A stretch of 8,970 nt of DNA. Origin: DATFAS01 sp035254305 (GTDB lineage Bacteria; Bacillota; Bacilli; Aneurinibacillales; RAOX-1). Position numbers and translations under genes: made by a program. The notes below the pieces were generated by a model. The model was not told where the DNA came from. It ran no database searches and saw only the letters and a list, made by a program, of their open reading frames with translations. The stretch spans positions 1-8,970 of the forward strand of contig DATFAS010000208.1 of assembly GCA_035254305.1 (NCBI GenBank). The letters are read 5' to 3'. Below are positions 1 through 6,371 of the stretch, piece after piece (position 1 is the first letter of the stretch; every line of letters starts with the position of its first letter).

Positions 1-24
1 TTCGTTATTCCCTCCGTTTAACTA

Positions 25-53
25 TTGAGTAAATCCCCTAGGAGTAATATTAT
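25..53 (+). promoter_or_regulatory. Candidate sigma-A promoter for the SLH protease gene
   Basis: TTGAGT (25-30) and TATTAT (48-53) are separated by 17 bp. They match the vegetative consensus at four of six and five of six positions. The site lies about 50 bp before the start codon of the SLH protease gene, in AT-rich DNA. It is a pattern match only. Confidence 0.5.
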
Positions 54-103
54 TTTTACTATAAAAAGATTATTTATAAGAAAGTTAAAATGGGGAGGAT
101 TAT

Positions 104-955
104 ATGAAAAAGATAATGATCCCAGCTTCCGTAGTAATCCTTACTTTTTTTAGTGGAGCTGTTTTTGCTTCGAATGGTGCTTTTAAAGATGTGGAAACAG
201 GTTATTGGGCAGCGAATGCTATAGAGCATCTAAGTGATTTAGGAATTATTCATGGTTATAAGGATGGCACATTTAAACCAGATGATTATGTGACACGTGC
301 AGAAGTGGCCTCTATGATTGATAATTTACACAATTCTATGCAGAAAAACGGCAGCCAATCTTCCACATCAACGGTTGAATCAAATTCGGAAGAAAATGTG
401 ATTATAAATACTGTGGCTAATGCGACGCCATCCGTTGTTATGATAGAAGTTCCTACCTCCGACGGAACTGCTCTTGGAACAGGATTTTTCGTCGATCCTA
501 CTCATATTTTGACAGCAGCTCATGTGATTGGAGATGGGAATGAAGCAAGCATTGAAAAATCTAACGGAACTCGATATAAGGCATCCGTGGTAAAAATGGA
601 TCAAGACAAGGATCTTGCCCTGTTAAAGGTAGATCCTTCTGAGGCGGGAAAGCCTATTTTGTTTGCGTCATCTTATACTGTAGGACAAACGGTAATTGCA
701 ATTGGTAATCCCGAGGGACTCAGTTACTCGGTTAGTCGTGGAATTGTGAGCAATACAGATCGAGTACTAAATGAAGGTAGTGTGCCATTTATTCAATTTG
801 ATTCGCTTATTAGCCCGGGAAACTCAGGTGGGCCATTACTTGACTCTAAGGGAAAACTTATTGGTTTGGTTGATCAGAAGCTAATAGGGAATGGCGTGGA
901 AGGGATTGGATTTGCTATACGAGTGGATGATATAAAGGAATTTTTAAATAGCTAA
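104..955 (+). CDS. Secreted S1C/HtrA-like serine protease with one SLH domain
   Basis: This 283-residue protein has a signal peptide (K2-K3, a hydrophobic core to about residue 21, likely cleavage after VFA at 20-22). One S-layer homology domain follows at about 26-72 (FKDV, YWA, GYKDGTFKPD, TRAE), then a Ser-rich linker (about 83-98) and a trypsin-like domain (about 100-283). The visible catalytic triad is His140 (TAAH), Asp170 (DLALL) and Ser241 (GNSGG), so it should be active. It resembles the DegP/HtrA protease core but ends straight after that core, without a PDZ domain. SLH domains normally bind secondary cell-wall polymers, usually as three copies; one copy implies weak anchoring or assembly into oligomers. 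The ATG has GGGGAGG at 92-98 with 5-nt spacing. It appears to be a single-gene unit. A cell-surface quality-control or processing role is inferred; the substrate is unknown. Confidence 0.88.
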   Translation: MKKIMIPASVVILTFFSGAVFASNGAFKDVETGYWAANAIEHLSDLGIIHGYKDGTFKPDDYVTRAEVASMIDNLHNSMQKNGSQSSTSTVESNSEENVIINTVANATPSVVMIEVPTSDGTALGTGFFVDPTHILTAAHVIGDGNEASIEKSNGTRYKASVVKMDQDKDLALLKVDPSEAGKPILFASSYTVGQTVIAIGNPEGLSYSVSRGIVSNTDRVLNEGSVPFIQFDSLISPGNSGGPLLDSKGKLIGLVDQKLIGNGVEGIGFAIRVDDIKEFLNS

Positions 956-993
956 TAGGTGCTCATCCATTTTTATCCCGTATTGTTAAGAAT

Positions 994-1023
994 TTGAGAA
1001 CTTGCGCTTTGAAACATTCTAAT
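994..1023 (+). promoter_or_regulatory. Weak candidate promoter for the yunD unit
   Basis: TTGAGA (994-999) is followed after 18 bp by TCTAAT (1018-1023). The -10 match lacks the highly conserved second-position A, so this is a weak call. It is the best sigma-A-like pair seen in the 142 bp between the protease gene and yunD. Confidence 0.25.
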
Positions 1024-1051
1024 CTCATGGAAATTCATAGAAATCATGAGA
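1023..1051. repeat. Inverted repeat TCTCATG/CATGAGA upstream of yunD
   Basis: A perfect 7-bp inverted repeat (1023-1029 and 1045-1051) is separated by 15 bp. It lies just downstream of the candidate -10 and 46 bp before the yunD start, where an operator would sit. It has no GC-rich stem or clean T-tract, so a terminator for the protease gene is less likely. Chance occurrence in AT-rich DNA is possible. Confidence 0.3.
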
Positions 1052-1083
1052 ACGTTTTAGTATGATAAGGATAAAGGTCAAAT

Positions 1084-1093
1084 GGGGGGGAGG
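1084..1093 (+). promoter_or_regulatory. Ribosome binding site that fixes the yunD TTG start
   Basis: A run of seven G followed by AGG (1084-1093) lies 4 nt before TTG 1098. The ATG at 1062 in the same frame has no Shine-Dalgarno (upstream reads ACGTTTTAGT), and the intervening codons would encode MIRIKVKWGGGS, i.e. a translated ribosome binding site. TTG 1098 is therefore preferred. Confidence 0.85.
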
Positions 1094-1097
1094 AAGT

Positions 1098-2525
1098 TTG
1101 AATAAGCTTCATATTCTGCATACGAATGATATTCACAGTCATTTTCATCAGATGCCCTTCATTGCCAGTGGAATTCGTTCCTTAAGAAGGCAATATGAGA
1201 ATAATGGTGATCAAGTGGTTACGGTCGATCTTGGAGATCATATGGATCGAATGAGTCCAGTCACTGAAGCGACATGGGGCCAAGCAAATATTGAAGTCAT
1301 GAACAAAACAGGATATAATCTTGCCGCAATTGGGAATAACGAAGGCCTAACCTTTCCGAAGCAACAGCTAGGGGAATTATATCGAAATGCCCAATTCGAA
1401 GTGATATGCCATAATCTCATTGACCGTACGACAAGAAAAATACCTGATTTTATAAAGCCGTACGTGATTCGAGAATATAATGGGCTGCGTATCGGGTGGA
1501 TTAGTGTAACGGCTCCCTTTCATACCTTTTATCATTTGCTAGGCTGGCAGATTCTTGATCCATTTGAGCAAGTAAAGGTTGCACTTGACCAATTGAGGAG
1601 TCACACAGATCTAATTATCATCCTTTCCCATTTGGGCTATAAGCAAGACCAATTATTAGCACAGCAATTTCCAGAAATACAGGTCATTCTAGGAGCACAT
1701 ACCCACCATTTATTGATGGCTGGGGAGAAGATCAATCAGACCTTCATTATACAAGCTGGTAAATTTGGACAATATATAGGTAGAACAACCATAGAGTATG
1801 ATCCCCGTACTAGACAGGTAGGGGCTATATACGGAAGTTGCTATGAAAGTCAATATTTTGGTATTGATCGTGAGATTCAGGAGGTCATTGATCGTCGAAG
1901 TTTGCAATCAGACCACATATTGAGCCCTTCTGTTGTTCATCTTCAGGAACTATATGCTATTGATTGGAAGATGGAATCACCTCTTGGGAATCTTCTTGCT
2001 GAAGGTATTCGGAATTGGGTGGAAGCCGACATCTCTATGGTTAATGCAGGACAAATTCTCTTTTCCTTGCCACCAGGGCCAGTTAGTAAGAAAGATTTAC
2101 TAACAGTGTGCCCACATCCCATTAATCCCTGCCGATTAAAACTTAAGGGAAAAGCGATCCAGCAGATTCTTGAACAATCGCTAATGGAAAGTAATATTTC
2201 TCGTGAAATTCGTGGATTTGGCTTTCGGGGGAAGGTGCTGGGGTGGATGTGTGTGGATGGAATGGAGATCACCTATGATCCAAGCGGGGTGGAAGGGCAA
2301 AGAATTTGTAAAATTACTATAAATGGTAACCCATTACAAGCAGAAAAGGTTTATACTGTAGGTACCATCGATATGTTTACCTTTAGTTGGGTATATCCTC
2401 TATTCCGTGAAGATCCACAAGTTGAATATTTTTTACCAGAGTTTATAAGGGATGTATTAGAAAAAGAATTGCAAAGCGACAATGCAATGCATAGCAGCAG
2501 TAAGAAAAGATGGATTTCGCTTTGA
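1098..2525 (+). CDS. yunD: YunD-type metallophosphoesterase / 5'-nucleotidase family protein
   Basis: The 475-residue protein has two domains. The N-terminal calcineurin-like metallophosphatase domain (about 4-215) shows HTNDIHSH (Asp11, His13), DLGD (Asp47), GNNE (Asn80), SHLG (His178) and GAHTHH (His201, His203), a complete set of dimetal ligands. The C-terminal 5'-nucleotidase domain (about 270-450) shows VNAGQI and INPCRLKLKGK. Family members hydrolyse nucleoside 5'-monophosphates, cyclic nucleotides or UDP-sugars. There is no signal peptide, unlike periplasmic UshA or surface nucleotidases, so it should act in the cytoplasm, as expected for B. subtilis YunD, which is similar in length. 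One oddity: the His that follows the metal-binding Asn in classical enzymes (GNHE) is Asn81 here. It is probably co-transcribed with the small gene 19 bp downstream. The family is certain; the exact substrate is not. Confidence 0.88.
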   Translation: MNKLHILHTNDIHSHFHQMPFIASGIRSLRRQYENNGDQVVTVDLGDHMDRMSPVTEATWGQANIEVMNKTGYNLAAIGNNEGLTFPKQQLGELYRNAQFEVICHNLIDRTTRKIPDFIKPYVIREYNGLRIGWISVTAPFHTFYHLLGWQILDPFEQVKVALDQLRSHTDLIIILSHLGYKQDQLLAQQFPEIQVILGAHTHHLLMAGEKINQTFIIQAGKFGQYIGRTTIEYDPRTRQVGAIYGSCYESQYFGIDREIQEVIDRRSLQSDHILSPSVVHLQELYAIDWKMESPLGNLLAEGIRNWVEADISMVNAGQILFSLPPGPVSKKDLLTVCPHPINPCRLKLKGKAIQQILEQSLMESNISREIRGFGFRGKVLGWMCVDGMEITYDPSGVEGQRICKITINGNPLQAEKVYTVGTIDMFTFSWVYPLFREDPQVEYFLPEFIRDVLEKELQSDNAMHSSSKKRWISL

Positions 2526-2544
2526 GTGAAAAGGAGCGTTCGTC

Positions 2545-2805
2545 ATGAAATTTATTGATGATTTATACAACCTATATCGAGACCATCTCACAGGTGATGA
2601 GGAAGATGCAGTTGCCATTGTCATAGGAGTTCTTCAGGAACTCGAAAAGGAAGAATTACATAAGCTAGTAGGCGAAATGAATGAGGATGAGCTATTTCAT
2701 ATGCTTAGCCTGTACTTAATTGAATTGATGAGGAAAAAAATGGCGCAGGAAGGTGTGGGCTCAACAACTCCTCATACCTCTTCCATAAATAATCTCATCC
2801 ATTAA
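2545..2805 (+). CDS. DUF6154-like small acidic helical protein
   Basis: This 86-residue protein is mostly predicted helix. It has an acidic N-terminal motif (DDLYNLYRDHLTGDEEDA, 5-22), a middle rich in Glu and Leu (GVLQELEKEELHKL), and a Ser/Thr-rich tail from about 72. There is no signal peptide, membrane segment or cysteine. The start has AAGGAG with 8-nt spacing and lies 19 bp after yunD, so the two are probably one operon. From memory it resembles the DUF6154 family of Bacillales, which occurs near yunC/yunD; its biochemical function is unknown. The coding call is firm because of the ribosome binding site, the operon position and the regular composition. The family call is moderate. Confidence 0.75.
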   Translation: MKFIDDLYNLYRDHLTGDEEDAVAIVIGVLQELEKEELHKLVGEMNEDELFHMLSLYLIELMRKKMAQEGVGSTTPHTSSINNLIH

Positions 2806-2823
2806 AGAAAATAGGGAAATGCA

Positions 2824-2891
2824 CCATGTTCTACCCCTCTGCATAGGATAATGCATTAGATTTCCTAACATAAGCAGGGAGGGGAACATGG
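2824..2891 (+). promoter_or_regulatory. Long imperfect hairpin that buries the yunC Shine-Dalgarno
   Basis: CCATGTT (2824-2830) pairs with AACATGG (2885-2891). CCCCT (2834-2838) pairs with AGGGG (2880-2884), and CTGC (2839-2842) with GCAG (2874-2877), leaving small CTA and GG bulges. An inner TAGGA/TCCTA pair (2844-2848, 2863-2867) can extend it. The Shine-Dalgarno (2877-2884) lies entirely in the 3' arm and the yunC ATG begins at the next base. No T-run follows, so it does not look like a terminator. The pairing is seen directly; a role in translational control is inferred. Confidence 0.5.
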
Positions 2892-3023
2892 ATGTTTGAT
2901 GTAAAGCCAATCGATCTAGATGGACATCAAGTGATTTCCATTTCCGTTCAATTACCAAAAACGACATTGCTTATTGTTACGACGGATCGTGGCTATATTA
3001 TGTGTGGGGCAAATAAAGTATAG
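2892..3023 (+). pseudogene. yunC: Truncated yunC (DUF1805) remnant, 43 codons
   Basis: ATG 2892 follows AGGGAGGGG (2876-2884) with 7-nt spacing, and the frame runs 43 codons to TAG at 3021. The translation begins MFDVKPIDLDGHQ and contains LPKTTLLIVTTDRGYIMCGA (21-40), which matches the start of YunC, a DUF1805 protein of about 100 residues with the hallmark GYIMCGA segment. The rest of the family, which I recall as ending in a helical part after roughly ARAVGV, is absent. Suppressing the TAG gives only AFVTVSGNP before another stop, and neither alternative frame shows a recognisable continuation. This is more than a point nonsense mutation: the 3' half seems deleted or replaced. In B. subtilis yunC adjoins yunD, which supports the identification. 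A functional 43-residue product cannot be excluded. Confidence 0.7.
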
Positions 3024-3182
3024 GCTTTTGTGACGGTATCTGGGAACCCTTAAAAAATGTAAGATCCTTTGTGGGACAAGCATTGTTGGGCTCTTTCATA
3101 TTACTATGTTTTACTGAAAAATAATTCAAAGTAACCAGCTATTGTGACCCAATTTGTGACCATTTCCAAAGTTGAATAAGGG

Positions 3183-3226
3183 AAAAATAAAAAAGCACCT
3201 AAATGACAGGTGCTATTTATTTTTTT
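3183..3226. terminator. Bidirectional Rho-independent terminator
   Basis: AGCACCT (3194-3200) and AGGTGCT (3208-3214) form a perfect 7-bp stem with a 7-nt loop. The plus strand continues TATTTATTTTTTT. On the minus strand the stem is followed by the complement of a near-continuous A-run (3183-3193). It lies between the convergent yun-side genes and the GH15 operon and can serve both. Confidence 0.88.
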
Positions 3227-3279
3227 CCATCCTTTATTTTTTGTATTTAGAAAAGGGACAAAGCATTTCCAAATATAGA

Positions 3280-4374
3280 TTAAGAATTCGGGCTTTTTAG
3301 CTTATCATGTAAAATAAGATACATGGCATGGGACCATAACAAGGGTGACGCAATTTCACCCCAATTTTGAATCCAATTCTCTAGCTTCTCAGGATAAAAC
3401 ACATGGTGAAGAATCTGTTCAGGAAGATTCCCGTCTGTAGAGTAGCTCTCTATCCATGTCAATAACTCATGAGCTCTATTACACTCCCCGATATCCGCAT
3501 AATACCAGCCCAACCAAGCTGACAATAAAATCCATTCCCCACCACCGTAATACGAATCAGTTAAATAGCGATGTACGCCACCGTTGCAGACTAAACTTTT
3601 TTCGATTTTGGCAATCGTCTTTTTCATGACAGGATAGTGAGGAGAAATCAGACGGTAAGGGATAGCCAAAAAAAGCAGGTTTGCATCGAGTTGGTTTGTC
3701 CCATTCTTTTTCACAAAGTGACCATCTGTTATATAGAATTGAAAGACAAATTCCTTTATTTCACGCAACCATTGAAGATAATGAGCCTCATCACCAGTAC
3801 TTATGATTCCTGCTTGTTTCAAAAGTGGACAAATGGCTTGTACCCCACCATAAATGGCAGCTAGCGTGGAAGGATGAATGTCATTTTCGAATTCTTCCCA
3901 GCAATCATAGCAAGGGACTTTCCAAAATGCATGTAGGTAATCGAGAACTAACACAAGTGATGAAGATATCTTTACTAAAGTAGAGATATCGGTCTTCTTT
4001 GTATGTTGTGCTACTCCCCAGAGATACGTTCCATATCCATCTAACTGGTGATTCCCCCAAGGTTCTGTGCTTTCTATTCCCTGAAGGGTAAATCGGGTAT
4101 GCAACCAAGAATCTGAACTTGGTTCCTCAGAGCCCAGCCTCATAGCAAGTAATGATTCTGCTTTTCCCCGGTATCGTTCAATGGTTCGATGGCACCACTT
4201 ATAGAATGCCCTAGAACGATCGTGGTGTCCTTTAAGATCCATACTATAGGCTATGAATGCCCCATCTCGAAGCCAACAATATCGATAATGAGTAAATGTG
4301 GGGGATGCGGGAAAAGCACCTGTATGGGACTGATGATCAAGAATGATGCGTATACTCCTATCGACTAAATGCAT
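3280..4374 (-). CDS. Barrel-only GH15 glucoamylase-like hydrolase
   Basis: The 364-residue protein corresponds to the (alpha/alpha)6 catalytic barrel of glycoside hydrolase family 15. WLRDGA (34-39) is the substrate-site signature. CYDCWEE holds the likely general acid (Glu160 or Glu161) and NLPEQ holds the likely general base (Glu319); IYGGVQA and LLWSHA are also family-like. GH15 enzymes invert and release glucose from non-reducing ends of alpha-glucans, isomalto-oligosaccharides or trehalose. It lacks the N-terminal beta-sandwich of its upstream paralogue, and its start aligns with the beginning of that paralogue's barrel. There is no signal peptide, so it is cytosolic. The ATG overlaps the end of the upstream gene by 17 bp, no Shine-Dalgarno is visible, and there is no earlier ATG, GTG or TTG back to the in-frame stop, so translational coupling is likely. 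It is the last gene before the terminator. Substrate is not determinable. Confidence 0.87.
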   Translation of the reverse strand: MHLVDRSIRIILDHQSHTGAFPASPTFTHYRYCWLRDGAFIAYSMDLKGHHDRSRAFYKWCHRTIERYRGKAESLLAMRLGSEEPSSDSWLHTRFTLQGIESTEPWGNHQLDGYGTYLWGVAQHTKKTDISTLVKISSSLVLVLDYLHAFWKVPCYDCWEEFENDIHPSTLAAIYGGVQAICPLLKQAGIISTGDEAHYLQWLREIKEFVFQFYITDGHFVKKNGTNQLDANLLFLAIPYRLISPHYPVMKKTIAKIEKSLVCNGGVHRYLTDSYYGGGEWILLSAWLGWYYADIGECNRAHELLTWIESYSTDGNLPEQILHHVFYPEKLENWIQNWGEIASPLLWSHAMYLILHDKLKSPNS

Positions 4375-6367
4375 GGCTGACAGTCCGGTTTTGTAGCTTA
4401 CGTTGGTTTTGATTCAATTCTTTATAGCGATTAATATATTTATTAACTGTGAGGACAAAGGTAGAGTGCGACCAGGTCAAAGGTGCAACGGACAAGGGAC
4501 TGCCATCATAAGGATGTAATTGCTCTGGCAGTACACCTGATGACATTTGGTATTTAGCCACCCATTCCAAATCAGCAATCACTTCTTTTAGGGCAGGTAA
4601 TGATTCTGCGGTTGCAATTTTGTATTCAGTCATCCAAAGAGTACAAATGATCCAGGGATTTCCGGGTACCCGATCAATATCTTGAGACTTTTGGAAATAG
4701 TAGTCATTGTGATAACGGGCATAGCCTCCTACCTGCGTTTTAACCTTTAAGCCACGAAGCACGGTTTCCATGGTCCGTTTTACCCTCTCATCGGTAGCTG
4801 GTAGAACACCAAATTCGAAAATGCCAAATAAGCTAGATTCTAAGGTGAAGTCCTTCAGCAATTCTTGATCCTCTACATAAACACCACGAACAAAACGGCC
4901 TAATTCAGCATCATATAAGTGCGTTAAAATGCCACTTTTTATTTTTTCTGCTGCTTCTGCATATCGTCTTTCTCTTTCAAAGTCCCCGAACAAATTGGCA
5001 AAGTTCGCAGCTGCCTGTAGCCCTCCATAAATGGTGCATGAGGTGAACAGAAAAATTCCCCGGCGTTCTTCCCATAGGTCATAACTTGGCTGTGGTAATT
5101 GATATTGAGGTAGTACATAGTTTTTGAGAAATTTCGCTGCTGGCCGAATTAAGGAGACATAAAGCTTTTGGACAAATTCCAAGTTCCTGTACTTCTCATA
5201 ATGCTTCCATAGGGAAAAAAGCACGAGCCCGGTTTCATCCTCTTGAATCGGAAGTTGGATCTTACCCTTGGAGATGTAAGGATGCCAACTCGAACCTGCC
5301 GATCCATCCGGGTTATATTTATGAAGCATATATCCTTCATCTGTTAACGCTTTTGCGCAAAATTCGAAAAATGGATTTGCAATGCCATCGTAGCCTGCTA
5401 TGGACATAGCATAGGCGACAAGGGCACCATCCCGTGGCCACATATAACTATAATGATCTCGATTGAATTGTAGAATGTCAGAATCATTGGCGGCTAAAAT
5501 GGCGCCGTTTTGATCTGCTTGTGTACGGACAATGAGCAAGCTTCTTTTATATAAATGAATGACTTCCTCAGGTAGATCAGCATATTTCATATCTAATTTA
5601 TTAACCCAACGCTTCCAGTAAACTTCCACTCGATCGAGCAAATCTCCGGGAGAAGAATCTAAAACATACTGATTGAGTTTTTTAACGGCATTGCGATCTG
5701 GGCCCGCACAAAGCCAATAATAAATAATTTTACTGTCATATGCGGGTACCGTTACACGAAAGCTAATGGTAGAATCAACAGATCCCTGAGCAATGGGGTT
5801 TCCGCCCAAAAGTCCATCTTCCGCATCTCTCCAGGTTCCTTCCGCATGATTAAAGCGTTTTGTCCCAATGCTATATTGATAAATGCCTTCTTTTTCGGCT
5901 AACCCATTAACCAACAGGTAAACATTTCGCTTGTAATGGTAGATGGCATGAAGAGTAGGCTCATACACCACTGTATCCCCAACTTCTGTCTCGTTAATGC
6001 TAAAATCCTGGTGTAGAAAAACACGAACTTCACACTGTTCATTGCGTAAGTTTCGGACTTGTATCCGTTTGAGAAAAATATCATCACGTTGGTGCACACC
6101 ATCGTTAATGATTAGTTCAATTCCCAATCGTTCATTTCTGGTCACTATATGGCTGACCAATGTTTCTTTCTTGTAATCCAGATGGATGGCCCAATCCTCG
6201 TCACAGCACCAACTAAACACTCCATCCACCCACACTCCTAATCGGCAATACTGTCCGCCAATTTGGTTCAGCTGACCAACGTAGGGATAATATAAATCAC
6301 GCATGTTCAGCCGGGTATCAAAATTTATGAGAAGCTTTCCATTTCCTACAACAATGGGCCTAGGCAC
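4358..6367 (-). CDS. Two-domain cytoplasmic GH15 glucoamylase-like enzyme
   Basis: The 669-residue protein has an N-terminal beta-sandwich (about 1-255), opening with RPIVVGNGKLLINFD and RDLYYPYVG, as in prokaryotic glucoamylase-type proteins. The GH15 barrel follows (about 265-650), with YMWPRDGA (308-315), YDLWEE (general acid at Glu433 or Glu434) and SGVLPEQ (general base Glu615). Both catalytic acids are present, so hydrolysis is expected. There is no signal peptide, so it acts on an intracellular alpha-glucoside such as a glycogen-like polymer, malto- or isomalto-oligosaccharide, or trehalose. The start is GTG 6367, chosen because the family begins right at the RPIV/LGNG motif; it is 4 bp after the stop of the nucleotidyltransferase gene, with only a poor AGGATGG-like ribosome site inside that gene. 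An alternative GTG at 6375 would add a few residues. Its last 17 bp overlap the next GH15 gene. Confidence 0.9.
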   Translation of the reverse strand: MPRPIVVGNGKLLINFDTRLNMRDLYYPYVGQLNQIGGQYCRLGVWVDGVFSWCCDEDWAIHLDYKKETLVSHIVTRNERLGIELIINDGVHQRDDIFLKRIQVRNLRNEQCEVRVFLHQDFSINETEVGDTVVYEPTLHAIYHYKRNVYLLVNGLAEKEGIYQYSIGTKRFNHAEGTWRDAEDGLLGGNPIAQGSVDSTISFRVTVPAYDSKIIYYWLCAGPDRNAVKKLNQYVLDSSPGDLLDRVEVYWKRWVNKLDMKYADLPEEVIHLYKRSLLIVRTQADQNGAILAANDSDILQFNRDHYSYMWPRDGALVAYAMSIAGYDGIANPFFEFCAKALTDEGYMLHKYNPDGSAGSSWHPYISKGKIQLPIQEDETGLVLFSLWKHYEKYRNLEFVQKLYVSLIRPAAKFLKNYVLPQYQLPQPSYDLWEERRGIFLFTSCTIYGGLQAAANFANLFGDFERERRYAEAAEKIKSGILTHLYDAELGRFVRGVYVEDQELLKDFTLESSLFGIFEFGVLPATDERVKRTMETVLRGLKVKTQVGGYARYHNDYYFQKSQDIDRVPGNPWIICTLWMTEYKIATAESLPALKEVIADLEWVAKYQMSSGVLPEQLHPYDGSPLSVAPLTWSHSTFVLTVNKYINRYKELNQNQRKLQNRTVSHAFSR

Positions 6368-6371
6368 TGGT

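Noticed and set aside
1062..1097. ATG 1062 as the yunD start
   Set aside because: There is no Shine-Dalgarno before it, and the extra residues would be translated from the G-rich ribosome binding site of TTG 1098.
1943..2272. 109-codon open frame on the minus strand inside yunD
   Set aside because: It is fully antisense to a well-supported coding region, has no recognisable motifs, and its composition is that of an opposite-strand shadow.
2761..2967. 68-codon minus-strand frame across the DUF6154-like gene end and the yunC remnant
   Set aside because: It runs antisense through the hairpin and the conserved yunC start. It has no recognisable motifs and lies beyond a strong terminator for minus-strand transcription.
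3112..3180. Possible integrase C-terminal tail on the minus strand (FGNGHKLGHNSWLL then stop)
   Set aside because: The short tail loosely resembles ends of phage-type tyrosine recombinases and explains the TTGTGAC repeat, but there is no recombinase body upstream, where the terminator lies. The match is too short to support a call.
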